A stretch of 11,914 bases of DNA from Candidatus Zipacnadia bacterium (GCA_029821515.1 JALGTD010000022.1:1-11914), one strand, 5' to 3'. Counted from the first letter of the stretch, positions 1 to 7,326 are shown. Notes: generated by a model not told the origin, from the sequence alone. Numbers and translations are program-made.

Positions 1-1
1 T

Positions 2-577
2 ATCAAGGAGCTGGACACCGATGGAACTGCCGCCAGCCTGGATCAGCTAGTCCGAGCAGTTGGTCTTTACGAGGAAGAAGAAGGGCTGGAGCTGCCGGCA
101 GCGGATGTGCCCGCCCGCGACGCTGTGCAGGTTATGACCATTCACGGGGCCAAAGGGCTGGGATTTTCTGCTGTTTTCGTGATGGCCTGGGCGCCCAAAG
201 GGTACACTCCTGTATATGACGATACCTGGGGGCTGGTTGGATTCAATGTGGACGGGGAGGAGTCGGCCAGGAAACGGATCAGCAAGCTGTTCTCCGGCAA
301 CGAAGAGCAACTGCGCGAAGAGAAGCGCCTGTGGTATGTCGCGCTGACTCGCGCTAAGCAACTGGTGTGTGTCACCTATGCAGCAGGCGGTCGGCAAGAA
401 GCAGAGATTCCCGATCACAGGAAGAATTCGGCGAGGCACTGGCCGCGAGGGTTAGCCAGGGTCCCGGCTACCGGCTGGCTACGCCGCTGGTGCCGACGAA
501 GCTGCCGGCTGGCCTGGAGCTTCCCAGTCAGGCGGCTGTCATTCACACTAGCTTCAGTGCGCTGCGCGATATCCTGA
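2..577 (+). CDS. UvrD/RecB-like helicase, C-terminal motor part (5' cut off; frameshifted)
   Basis: This is the end of a superfamily 1 DNA helicase of the RecB/AddA type, which unwinds DNA ends for recombinational repair. The frame is open to the window edge, so the start lies upstream. Helicase motif V is visible (QVMTIHGAKGL, around 128-162), and motif VI follows (EEKRLWYVALTRAKQL, around 319-366). After about position 416 the frame no longer resembles the family: it turns rich in Arg and Trp and stops at 575-577. The expected nuclease domain continues in the next frame back (see 367-1290). I therefore read the two pieces as one gene that has lost about one base near 416-420. A sequencing or assembly error would look the same. 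Helicase identity is sure; the exact subfamily (AddA, AdnA or another RecB-like protein) is not. Confidence 0.85.
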   Translation: MKELDTDGTAASLDQLVRAVGLYEEEEGLELPAADVPARDAVQVMTIHGAKGLGFSAVFVMAWAPKGYTPVYDDTWGLVGFNVDGEESARKRISKLFSGNEEQLREEKRLWYVALTRAKQLVCVTYAAGGRQEAEIPDHRKNSARHWPRGLARVPATGWLRRWCRRSCRLAWSFPVRRLSFTLASVRCAIS

Positions 578-1290
578 CCTGCCCCCTGCGCTGGTGGATG
601 AGTCGCAAGTGGCACGTTGGCGAGCTTTTTGATGAGGCCGGTTCGGCAGCGCAACTGGCAGCAGGAAGCTGTTTCCATAAGTATGTGGCCGCCCACTATC
701 GGCGCGGCCAGTCCCTGAGCGCGGATTACCTGGAGCGACTGTGCCAGGGGGCGCCGGTCGAGCTGGACGGTGCCGCTGCCGAGCGCATTCGTGGCCTGGT
801 GGCTGCTTTCCAGGCAAGTCCGTGGGCGCAGCGGACTGTGCCAGCCGAGGCGGTGGAACAACCGGTGCATCTGGTGCGCCAAGTGGACGAAGCAATCGTG
901 GACATCAGCGGCAAGATTGATTTGGTTCTCTCGAATCAACACCAGTTTGTGGATTTTAAGACAAACCGGCATCTTAGTGAGGCCGACCTGGAGAGTTATG
1001 CTTTGCAGATGTTCATCTACCAGCAAGCCCTGGCCGCCCAGGCCGATGATGGGGATGCCTGGCGTCCGCTGTTGGTGCACGTGACTCCAGAAGGCATTGA
1101 GGAGATAGAAGTAGGCCCTCAGCGCCTGACCCGTCAGCAAGATTGCTTGCGGCAAGCCCTGAGTCAGCTCGTGAAGCTTGAATTAAGTCAGCAGCGCCCG
1201 CCTGCTCCGCCGAACGCGCCGTGCACGGATTGTCAGTATGCCGACTGGTGTACTGGCGTGGATAGTAACAAGGAGGAAGCAAGCCAATAA
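367..1290 (+). CDS. PD-(D/E)XK (RecB-like) nuclease domain with Fe-S cysteines; 3' part of the frameshifted helicase-nuclease
   Basis: This is the nuclease half of the helicase-nuclease whose motor precedes it in another frame. The listed start (GTG at 367) is formal, because family-like sequence begins only around 418 (QEEFGEALAARV). Numbering from 367, the RecB-type core shows a His motif (SCFHKY), the catalytic GKID (Asp185) and VDFKTN (Asp196, Lys198), then a QxxxY motif (QMFIY). Cys72, in a TCPLRWW context, and the terminal Cys286, Cys289 and Cys295 match the four-cysteine 4Fe-4S clasp known from AddB- and Cas4-type nucleases. The protein would trim DNA ends during double-strand break repair. 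The intact catalytic and cluster residues suggest that the frameshift is recent or artefactual. It converges with the MazG-like gene 31 bases downstream. Confidence 0.85.
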   Translation: MCHLCSRRSARSRDSRSQEEFGEALAARVSQGPGYRLATPLVPTKLPAGLELPSQAAVIHTSFSALRDILTCPLRWWMSRKWHVGELFDEAGSAAQLAAGSCFHKYVAAHYRRGQSLSADYLERLCQGAPVELDGAAAERIRGLVAAFQASPWAQRTVPAEAVEQPVHLVRQVDEAIVDISGKIDLVLSNQHQFVDFKTNRHLSEADLESYALQMFIYQQALAAQADDGDAWRPLLVHVTPEGIEEIEVGPQRLTRQQDCLRQALSQLVKLELSQQRPPAPPNAPCTDCQYADWCTGVDSNKEEASQ

Positions 1291-1321
1291 ACACGACGCC
1301 GCTGCGCTGGATTGTTGGCTG

Positions 1322-1639
1322 TTATGCTTGCTGCTGTCCGGGATGGCGGCCAGTAGGCTCAGGACAGTTGCAGGGAGTCTGGCCGCACTTGGGACAGCCG
1401 CTGGCATACTTTTGCGCTGCCTGCTGGAGGTCAACGCCGGCAATAGATGCGGTGGTAGCCAGCCACGCCAGCACGTCGGCAAATTCTTCGGCAAGTTCGT
1501 CAGGGTTGCTGCTACGCAGTGCCTGGGCCAGCTCGCCAACCTCCTCAATGAACCACATAAAGGTTGAGGGCAGCCCCCGCGCGCTGTCCTTGTTGTAGTA
1601 GATGTCTTCAATTAGGCTCTGGAACTCGTTAATAGTCAT
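1322..1639 (-). CDS. MazG-like nucleotide pyrophosphohydrolase
   Basis: This is a 105-residue all-alpha NTP pyrophosphohydrolase of the MazG superfamily. Such enzymes cleave (d)NTPs to NMP and pyrophosphate and are seen as house-cleaning enzymes. The metal-binding signature is present: EEVGE (Glu32, Glu33, Glu36) and then ExxD (Glu52, Asp55) in EEFADVLAWL. A Cys-rich tail, CPKCGQTPCNC (Cys82, 85, 90, 92), looks like a small zinc-binding knuckle and is an addition to the core fold. The start is the only sensible ATG; no clear Shine-Dalgarno sequence precedes it, so translation may be weak or leaderless. It converges with the nuclease gene and diverges from hrcA across a 144-base spacer. The exact substrate cannot be told from the sequence. 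Confidence 0.85.
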   Translation of the reverse strand: MTINEFQSLIEDIYYNKDSARGLPSTFMWFIEEVGELAQALRSSNPDELAEEFADVLAWLATTASIAGVDLQQAAQKYASGCPKCGQTPCNCPEPTGRHPGQQQA

Positions 1640-1713
1640 CTTATTACAATGTTCGGCAGCAGTGAACCAGCCTCCTTCCGGCGAGCAGGGGTCGAAACTC
1701 GTCGATAAGAATC

Positions 1714-1742
1714 TTGACAGTTCGTCGTTGCTCTGGTATGCT
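1714..1742 (+). promoter_or_regulatory. Sigma70-type promoter of hrcA
   Basis: TTGACA at 1714-1719 and TATGCT at 1737-1742 are separated by exactly 17 bases. A TGG directly before the -10 gives an extended -10 element (TGn). The predicted transcript would start near 1749, about 35 bases before the hrcA ATG. No CIRCE operator (TTAGCACTC-N9-GAGTGCTAA) overlaps it, so self-repression by HrcA is not evident. Confidence 0.7.
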
Positions 1743-1783
1743 TGTAATGGGTAGCAGTAATGTCTCTTCAGGTGGGCTGAGAG

Positions 1784-2848
1784 ATGATAAGTAGCAAGCT
1801 CGGGTCAACGGATGCGGGCGCAGAGCTGACTGAACGCCAGCGACTTATTCTGGTTGCTCTGGTTGATGAGCACATTAGCACTACTCGGCCGGTAGGCTCG
1901 AAAATCCTGGCCGACCGCGATGAGCTGGACGTCAGCTCTGCCACTATCCGCAACGAACTGGCTGAGCTGGGCGAGCGTGGCTATTTGCATCAGCCGCATA
2001 CCTCGGCTGGACGAGTGCCCTCCCAGAAGGCTTATCGCTTTTATGTCAACAATCTGGCCACTGCGCAGGAGTTGTCCCTTAACAAACTGAGTTGGATTCA
2101 CAGTCAATACCGCCGTATAGAACCGGAGTCTGACAAGATTCTGCGGCTGAGCACCAAGCTATTGGCGGACATTGTCAAGCATCCGGCAGTTGCGCTTGAA
2201 CCGGGTTCACAGCAGAGCTCCCTGGTTGCCATTGACGCTAAACCGGTCAGTGCCCATGCGGTGAGAATCGCCTGTACATATTCGGGAGGACAGCACCATG
2301 AATTCGTGGTGCGTTGCGAGGGAACTGTCACAGCGGACCAGGTCAATTATCTCGGCCATCTTATGAAAGAAGAACTGAAGGGCTCTTCGGAGCCAGGGGC
2401 CGACGGGCAGGCAGAATCTCAAACTGGGGAGCAAGCTGTTACTGACGAGCTGCTGCGGGCGGTGCGCCACCAGCTTTGGGCCTCGGGCGAGGGCCGCGTT
2501 TACGTTGAGGGGACGGCCTATGTTCTCGAACAGCCTGAGTTCAAGGAGCTATCCCGCCTACAAGCGGTGGTCAGGATGCTTGGCCAGCAGCAGGCGTTGC
2601 GCAGACTGCTGTCAATGGCCAGCAGCGAGCCGGAAATTATGGTAGTGATTGGCTCCGAGCATACCATGCCCCAGTTAGCACGATGCAGCACGGTGATGTC
2701 CGGATTTAGTGGGCCGAGCAATCAGCGCGGTATTCTGGGCGTTGTCGGGCCAATGCGCATGGCCTATCACGAGGTAATATCGGCTGTAGATTGCGTGGCC
2801 CATCAGATCGGGGAAATCCTGCCTGGCACCGACACTCACTATCTCTGA
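1784..2848 (+). CDS. hrcA: Heat-inducible transcription repressor HrcA
   Basis: HrcA represses chaperone operons by binding CIRCE operators, and GroEL keeps it active. The 354 residues are close to the family's usual length of about 340-350. The N-terminal winged-helix DNA-binding part is clear: LTERQRLILVALVDEHI, RPVGSKIL, the recognition segment SSATIRNELAELGERGYL, and then HTSAGRVPSQKAYRFYV (residues about 15-90). The GAF-like and dimerisation part follows and ends in GPMRMAYHEVISAVDCV, typical of HrcA C-termini. The ATG at 1784 has AGGTGG eight bases upstream, and I see no better start. A promoter at 1714-1742 serves it. grpE follows after 133 bases, the classical hrcA-grpE order, but dnaK and dnaJ are not in the window. 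A stretch near residues 200-215 rich in Gly, Glu and Gln looks like a linker insertion. Confidence 0.96.
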   Translation: MISSKLGSTDAGAELTERQRLILVALVDEHISTTRPVGSKILADRDELDVSSATIRNELAELGERGYLHQPHTSAGRVPSQKAYRFYVNNLATAQELSLNKLSWIHSQYRRIEPESDKILRLSTKLLADIVKHPAVALEPGSQQSSLVAIDAKPVSAHAVRIACTYSGGQHHEFVVRCEGTVTADQVNYLGHLMKEELKGSSEPGADGQAESQTGEQAVTDELLRAVRHQLWASGEGRVYVEGTAYVLEQPEFKELSRLQAVVRMLGQQQALRRLLSMASSEPEIMVVIGSEHTMPQLARCSTVMSGFSGPSNQRGILGVVGPMRMAYHEVISAVDCVAHQIGEILPGTDTHYL

Positions 2849-2981
2849 TAGCCCCAGTGATTTGATGCTTGCAGCGGACGAGGAATCGTGCTCCGGCCTT
2901 AGCAATTCTTCTACTATATTGATTTGCTATTTCTGTTGGGGCTTTGCCTGGCAGAATTGATAGAATTTGGAGGTTGCGTAG

Positions 2982-3566
2982 GTGACTGACGAGACTGAAT
3001 GCAGCAAAGCAACTGAAGCCGAAGAGGCAACGGAGAAGGCTCCTGCCTCACAGGTAGAGCTTGAGAAGCGAATAGAGGAATTAGAAAGTGAAGTTGCTCA
3101 GTACGAGGACCGCTACCTGCGTGCTGCGGCTGAGTTGCGCAACTACCGCAAGCGTACAACTGACCAGCGTGCCCAACAGCTCCAGTATGCTCATGAGCAG
3201 CTCGTCACCGCCCTGTTGCCGGTATTAGACCATATGGAATTGGCCCTGCGATCGGCTGACGTTGAAGCGCAGTCACCAGAGGAAGTCCTTGCTGGTGTCG
3301 AGATGATTCATCGACAACTCCTTGAGGTGCTCCAGCAATTCGATGTGAGGAGAGTGGCGGCTGTCGGTGAGCAATTTGATGTGCGTGTCCATGAAGCGGT
3401 CGAACGCAGAACCGTTGAGGATGGGACAGTGGACAGCGGCGAGATCATCGAGGAATTTCGCCCCGGCTACAAGCTGCATGATCGGGTGTTGCGTCCTGCC
3501 CAGGTTTGTGTCTGTTTTAAGCAGGAAGATGCAGGAGAAGAGCCCACTGACGAAGAACAGGACTAA
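2982..3566 (+). CDS. grpE: Nucleotide exchange factor GrpE
   Basis: GrpE is the DnaK co-chaperone that releases ADP from DnaK and acts as a thermosensor in the Hsp70 cycle. It is 194 residues long, with an acidic N-terminal tail. A long coiled-coil helix follows (about residues 25-65; YEDRYLRAAAELRNYRKR is the family signature), then the four-helix dimer region (LLPVLDHMELAL). The C-terminal beta-wing carries FDVRVHEAVER and IIEEFRPGYKLHDRVLRPAQV. The start is GTG at 2982, supported by GGAGG at 2969-2973 with an eight-base spacing and by the lack of a better codon. It lies 133 bases after hrcA, and I find no convincing promoter of its own in that gap. Its partner dnaK must lie elsewhere. Confidence 0.96.
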   Translation: MTDETECSKATEAEEATEKAPASQVELEKRIEELESEVAQYEDRYLRAAAELRNYRKRTTDQRAQQLQYAHEQLVTALLPVLDHMELALRSADVEAQSPEEVLAGVEMIHRQLLEVLQQFDVRRVAAVGEQFDVRVHEAVERRTVEDGTVDSGEIIEEFRPGYKLHDRVLRPAQVCVCFKQEDAGEEPTDEEQD

Positions 3567-3634
3567 GACTAAGCCAGTGCCGTCAGCAGGTTCGGCATTG
3601 ATGCTTCTCTGTATGTGTGCTTTGCAGCGTCGTC

Positions 3635-3663
3635 TTGACAGGCCAGCAATAGGGCTATATAAT
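3635..3663 (+). promoter_or_regulatory. Exact-consensus sigma70 promoter of ftsZ
   Basis: TTGACA at 3635-3640 and TATAAT at 3658-3663 both match the consensus perfectly, with the ideal 17-base spacer. Transcription would begin near 3670, giving a leader of about 56 bases before the ftsZ start. It lies entirely in the 3567-3722 spacer, so ftsZ can be expressed independently of hrcA-grpE and probably at a high level. Confidence 0.85.
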
Positions 3664-3725
3664 CTGAATGCTTCCGAGTTTCGTGAGCCTTTTCATGTGC
3701 ACTTCAGCCAAGGGAGGGGCCGGTG

Positions 3726-4835
3726 ATGCTAGATAACGTAGAAGACTATGCCCGAATACGCGTAGTCGGTGTTGGAGGCGGTGGTTCCAATGCTGTGGAC
3801 CGGATGATTGAGGCAGGGGTTATGGGTGTTGAATATATAGCGGTCAACACTGACCTCCAGGTCCTGGATCTGTCGGCAGCTGACAAGAAGCTGCAAATAG
3901 GGGAAAAACTCACCAGCGGCCTGGGCACCGGCGGCGATCCCGACATCGGCCGGCAAGCCGGTGAAGAGAGTCGCCAGGAAGTGCTGATGAGTCTTGATGA
4001 TTCCGATATGGTCTTCATCACTGCAGGAATGGGTGGGGGCACGGGAACCGGAGCCAGTCCTATCATTGCCGAGATTGCTCGCGAAATGGATGCCCTGACC
4101 GTGGGCATCGTCACTAAGCCGTTCGCTGTTGAAGGCCGCCGCCGCGCGGAGGTCGCAGAAGAAGGCCTCAAGCGACTCAAGGAGCAGGTAGATGCACTAA
4201 TTGTCATTCCTAACGATCGTCTGATTGAGCTATCCGACGAAGATCTCACTCTGCGGCAGGCCTTTGCCCTTGCCGACCAGATTCTCCATCAGGGGGTACG
4301 AGGCATTAGCGAAGTTATTGTTGTTCCCGGTCTGGTTAACCTCGACTTTGCTGACGTCCGCTCAGTTATGAAGGGTGCGGGCACAGCCATGATGAGCATC
4401 GGCGAGGCCAGCGGGGAGAACCGAGCCGCAGAAGCAGCCAATATGGCCATTGACAGCCCCTTGCTGGAGACGAATATCAAGGGAGCCACTGCCCTGCTGG
4501 TAAACATCACTGGCGGCCCTGATCTGTCTTTGCGGGAAGTTCATGAAGCTGCCCATCTTATCCAGGAAGCTGCGCAAGGTGAGGACGATACCGCCGATAT
4601 GAGCCTGGGCGCGGTGATTGATGAACAGCTTGAGGGTAGCCTGCGCTTGACTGTGGTAGCCACCGGCTTTGACGAAGGCCCTGCGCGGCGGCCCTCTGCC
4701 CGACGCTGGGCAACCGACGTCGAAGAAGAATCAGATGAATCCCGGGAGGGTGCGACCCAGCAGGCCTTCCAGGAAGAGATGCCCACATACGATGAGAATG
4801 ACCTGGATATCCCCGCATTTCTGCGCCGCCACTGA
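3726..4835 (+). CDS. ftsZ: Cell division GTPase FtsZ
   Basis: FtsZ is the tubulin homologue that forms the cytokinetic ring at mid-cell. From ATG 3726 the protein has 369 residues. The nucleotide-binding domain has the loop VVGVGGGGSNAV (residues 13-24) and the tubulin signature GGGTGTG (residues 103-109). The T7 synergy loop NLDFAD (residues 205-210) carries the catalytic Asp207 and Asp210. The core ends near residue 316 (VVATGFD). A short variable acidic linker follows, then the conserved C-terminal peptide (DLDIPAFLRRH) that docks on FtsA or ZipA-type anchors. A GTG lies directly before the ATG (3723), but GGAGG at 3713-3717 is eight bases from the ATG and only five from the GTG, so ATG is preferred. 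No ftsA, ftsQ or mur gene adjoins it, so the gene lies outside a classical dcw cluster. Confidence 0.97.
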   Translation: MLDNVEDYARIRVVGVGGGGSNAVDRMIEAGVMGVEYIAVNTDLQVLDLSAADKKLQIGEKLTSGLGTGGDPDIGRQAGEESRQEVLMSLDDSDMVFITAGMGGGTGTGASPIIAEIAREMDALTVGIVTKPFAVEGRRRAEVAEEGLKRLKEQVDALIVIPNDRLIELSDEDLTLRQAFALADQILHQGVRGISEVIVVPGLVNLDFADVRSVMKGAGTAMMSIGEASGENRAAEAANMAIDSPLLETNIKGATALLVNITGGPDLSLREVHEAAHLIQEAAQGEDDTADMSLGAVIDEQLEGSLRLTVVATGFDEGPARRPSARRWATDVEEESDESREGATQQAFQEEMPTYDENDLDIPAFLRRH

Positions 4836-4845
4836 GGCGTATGAT

Positions 4846-4867
4846 ATAGATGTCGGCTGGGGTCTAT
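4846..4867. terminator. Weak hairpin in the spacer between convergent ftsZ and the GT4 gene
   Basis: The 33-base spacer between the two stop codons holds ATAGAT/GTCTAT arms (4846-4851 and 4862-4867, including one G-T pair) around a 10-base loop. It is AT-rich and lacks a clear T-tract on either side. It may help bidirectional termination, but the evidence is slight. Confidence 0.2.
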
Positions 4868-4868
4868 C

Positions 4869-6053
4869 TTAGCGGTTCTCGCTGAATATCCTCTGATACA
4901 GTTCTTGCACCTGCTGGGCGACCCGGTCGGTGCTGAACAGCTTGTGGGCGCGGGCCAGTCCCTCCGCTCCCATCTGCTGAGCACGCTGGCTATCGCCCAA
5001 CAGGGTCTCAATTGCACTCGCCAGAGACTGAGCATCCTCCGGTGGGACCAGCAGTCCGGTTTGGCCGTCAACTACTACTTCTGGTACCCCGCCTGACTTG
5101 GTGGCCACCACCGGCCGGCCGGTCGCCATCGCCTCTATTATCACTCGCCCGAAGGGCTCTCTTACCGAGGGCAGTACGAATATATCACACAGCCGTAGCA
5201 GCTCGGGAACATCGCTGCGAAAGCCCGTCCATATCACCTGCTCAGCCAGTCCCAATTCGGCTGCTCGCTGCGTAAGCTGCTGTTCGTAGCCGGCCTCCCA
5301 GAAGGCTACCTCCCCGACGACGACTAGCTTCAGTCGTGGCCAGCGCTCAGCCAGGCCGGCCAGCGCTTCCAGCAGAGTCATGTGCCCCTTCCAGGGGGTG
5401 AGTCGGCTGACCATCAGTAGCACGCGGTCATCGGCGGTCAGTCCAAGTTCGTTGCGCAGCCTTGGGGAGGGCGGACCAGGGCAGAAATTGTCCAGCGGTA
5501 TGCCATTGGGGATGACGGTTACCTCTATAGGCAATCCTGCGAATTGCTCTGCTACCGCCTCAGAGATTGCGATCACATGGGGGCGCAGCAGACGCGCTGC
5601 GCGGCGCAGCCAGTGATAGCCTTCATCCTCTCCGAGTAAATCGCGGACATGCCACACCAGCGGCAAGCGCCTGAGGCGGGCCGCCAAACCACCAATGAAA
5701 TGAGTCTTCAGAGAGTTGGTGTGCACCAGTTGGGCACCAGTGCGTCGTAGAGCCCCGCGCAGCTTCAGGGAAAGTCGCAAAGCCGTCCACACATTAGGTA
5801 TCAGGTGTAGTAGTCCGGCGCTGACCTCATCTCTTTTCTGCTCTAATAGCGGATGGGGCAAAAACACAGCTACTTTCGCGACGTCGGCAATTCGATCGGA
5901 TTGCAGCCACTTAGCTCCCTCAGTATGGATGATTGTTGGAGTCAGAGCAGTCCGGTCCAGTCGGCTGATAAGCTCGATGAGACTGTGCTCGGCCCCTCCG
6001 AGGTCTACGGCATGATCCACGTAGGCAATACGCGGGGGGGCGTCGCAGCTCAT
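4869..6053 (-). CDS. GT4-family glycosyltransferase (second gene of the pair)
   Basis: This is a GT-B-fold retaining glycosyltransferase that moves a sugar from a nucleotide-sugar donor onto a glycan or lipid acceptor at the cytoplasmic face of the membrane. From ATG 6053 it has 394 residues. The acceptor-side N-terminal loop reads DLGGAEHSL (residues 17-25). The donor domain shows SRLTPWKG with the phosphate-binding Arg217 and Lys222, and the E-x7-E motif EPFGRVIIE (Glu299, Glu307), followed by GGVPEVV and DGQTGLLV. An in-frame ATG at 6089 exists, but 6053 is chosen because GGAGGT sits just before it and its A is shared with the upstream TGA (TGATG overlap), typical of translational coupling. 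Donor and acceptor cannot be named. It converges with ftsZ with 33 bases between stops. Confidence 0.9.
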   Translation of the reverse strand: MSCDAPPRIAYVDHAVDLGGAEHSLIELISRLDRTALTPTIIHTEGAKWLQSDRIADVAKVAVFLPHPLLEQKRDEVSAGLLHLIPNVWTALRLSLKLRGALRRTGAQLVHTNSLKTHFIGGLAARLRRLPLVWHVRDLLGEDEGYHWLRRAARLLRPHVIAISEAVAEQFAGLPIEVTVIPNGIPLDNFCPGPPSPRLRNELGLTADDRVLLMVSRLTPWKGHMTLLEALAGLAERWPRLKLVVVGEVAFWEAGYEQQLTQRAAELGLAEQVIWTGFRSDVPELLRLCDIFVLPSVREPFGRVIIEAMATGRPVVATKSGGVPEVVVDGQTGLLVPPEDAQSLASAIETLLGDSQRAQQMGAEGLARAHKLFSTDRVAQQVQELYQRIFSENR

Positions 6054-7228
6054 CAGCTTACCTCCGGCGGGCCTGAGGTTAGACTCCAATCAACCAAGGC
6101 CCTGTGACAGCGCGCTGCCACCTGTTGCCAGGTAAACTCTTCCAACACACGGGCCCGTCCCGCTGTCCCCAGTTGGGTGGCCAAGTCCGGGTCAGAGAGC
6201 AGCCGGATGATGGCTGAAGCTATCGCGGCAGGGTCTTCGGGATTGACCAATAGACCGGTCTCGCCGTCAACTACGGCATCTGAGACACCACCGGTATCAC
6301 CTGCGACCACCGGCAGACCGTAGAGATTCGCTTCCAGATAGACCAGCCCCAGGCCCTCAATTGGCTGCCCGTACAGATTGCGGCTGGGCATAACAAAGAC
6401 ATTGCTGGCCTGGTATAGAGTGGATAGTTCGCGGTCATCCACCTCGCCCAGAAACTCCACGCAATCTTCAGTTCCGTATTCCGTGGCCAAGCGACGTAGT
6501 CTCTGTTCTTCGGGTCCACTGCCGGCGATGATGTATTTGACGGGACCTACTTCGCTGACTATCTGCGGAAGAGCGGCTATTACCTGGCTGTGTCCCTTGC
6601 GCCTGACCAGGCGACTGACGGTCAGCAGTATGGGCCGGTTATATTGGGCCGGTTTGTGGCGTAGCTGTTCGTCAGGGATTGGGGTGGCAGCAAACTGAGT
6701 CGGATCCACTCCGCCATAGATCACTCTAACGCGATGCTGAGGAAGACCGCGCCGGCTTAATTGCCGGGCGGAGTAATGGCTGATGGCCAGGCCGCCTGCG
6801 GCACTGCGAATGACCAGTTGCTGCATCAGCCACTTACCCACATTCAACCCGGTTTGTACCATCTCGCGGCCGTAGCCCATCACCACGTACGGGGTACCAG
6901 TCTGACGCTGCACCAACCACGCGGCATAACCATCAGGCCACCAGTTACCGGCTATTATCGTCCTGACTTTCTGTCCGGGGTTGCCTTCACGAATGTAGTT
7001 TATGGCAGCACTGGCCAGGCTGCGGGCTGCTTGGAATCTGCGCCCAGCAGGAACCCGCAAGGTTGGCACCGGGCTGGTGGCGTCAAACTCTGCGGCCTGG
7101 GGTTGCTCGGCGGCGATTACTACGACTTCTTCTCCGTAGCGGTGCAGAGCTACAGCCAGTCCGTACAGGTAGCGCTGGATGCCACCGGTGCTGGGAGGAA
7201 AATCATTGGCCAGAATAAGCAGAGACAT
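6053..7228 (-). CDS. GT4-family glycosyltransferase (first gene of the pair)
   Basis: This is a second GT-B retaining glycosyltransferase of 391 residues, resembling the PimB/PimC-like mannosyltransferase branch in overall motif layout. The N-terminal acceptor loop is DFPPSTGGIQRY (residues 9-20). SRLVRRKG carries the conserved Arg206 and Lys211. E-x7-E is EGLGLVYLE (Glu291, Glu299), followed by DTGGVSDAVVDGETGLLV. It shares one base with the following GT4 gene, so the two are co-translated and probably act in the same glycan or glycolipid pathway. The ATG at 7228 has only a weak GGGCGG upstream. It begins two bases after the stop of a 31-codon ORF with a strong ribosome binding site, so initiation may depend on coupling. 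The substrate is unknown, and no partner flippase or polymerase lies in the window. Confidence 0.92.
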   Translation of the reverse strand: MSLLILANDFPPSTGGIQRYLYGLAVALHRYGEEVVVIAAEQPQAAEFDATSPVPTLRVPAGRRFQAARSLASAAINYIREGNPGQKVRTIIAGNWWPDGYAAWLVQRQTGTPYVVMGYGREMVQTGLNVGKWLMQQLVIRSAAGGLAISHYSARQLSRRGLPQHRVRVIYGGVDPTQFAATPIPDEQLRHKPAQYNRPILLTVSRLVRRKGHSQVIAALPQIVSEVGPVKYIIAGSGPEEQRLRRLATEYGTEDCVEFLGEVDDRELSTLYQASNVFVMPSRNLYGQPIEGLGLVYLEANLYGLPVVAGDTGGVSDAVVDGETGLLVNPEDPAAIASAIIRLLSDPDLATQLGTAGRARVLEEFTWQQVAARCHRALVDWSLTSGPPEVS

Positions 7229-7230
7229 AA

Positions 7231-7326
7231 TCAGCCGCCCGTATTATGATTTGCCCGCGCCTGTCGCGCTAAATGCCGGGCACAACGTAGAGGCTCTGGC
7301 CATCCATAGTTCACTGTCAGCTTCAT
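7231..7326 (-). CDS. Possible small leader ORF (31 aa) upstream of the GT4 pair
   Basis: An ATG at 7326-7324 opens a 31-codon frame that ends in TGA at 7233-7231. Two bases later the GT4 gene starts (TGATTATG). Upstream of the ATG is GGAGGTGAT, a nearly perfect complement of the 16S 3' end, at good spacing; this is the best ribosome binding site in the area. The peptide begins MKLTVNYGWPEPLRCARHLA and has several Arg and His residues in its second half, with no membrane segment. I do not recognise it. It could be a coupling or leader peptide for the GT4 operon, the relic of a truncated gene, or a chance ORF. Its strong initiation site and tight junction to the next gene are the only support. 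Confidence 0.35.
   Translation of the reverse strand: MKLTVNYGWPEPLRCARHLARQARANHNTGG

Noticed and set aside
400..430. Programmed -1 frameshift site in the helicase-nuclease gene
   Set aside because: No slippery heptamer and no evident downstream hairpin; gene damage or a sequence error explains it better.
415..1155. 246-codon open frame on the minus strand
   Set aside because: It lies antisense to the nuclease domain, whose catalytic motifs are clear; no family resemblance or ribosome binding site.
1875..1882. TTAGCACT, a CIRCE-like half-site inside hrcA
   Set aside because: It lies within the coding sequence for HISTTR and has no inverted partner at the 9-base spacing.
3746..4249. 167-codon open frame on the minus strand
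   Set aside because: Antisense to ftsZ; its Ser/Arg/Pro-rich composition is typical of a shadow frame.
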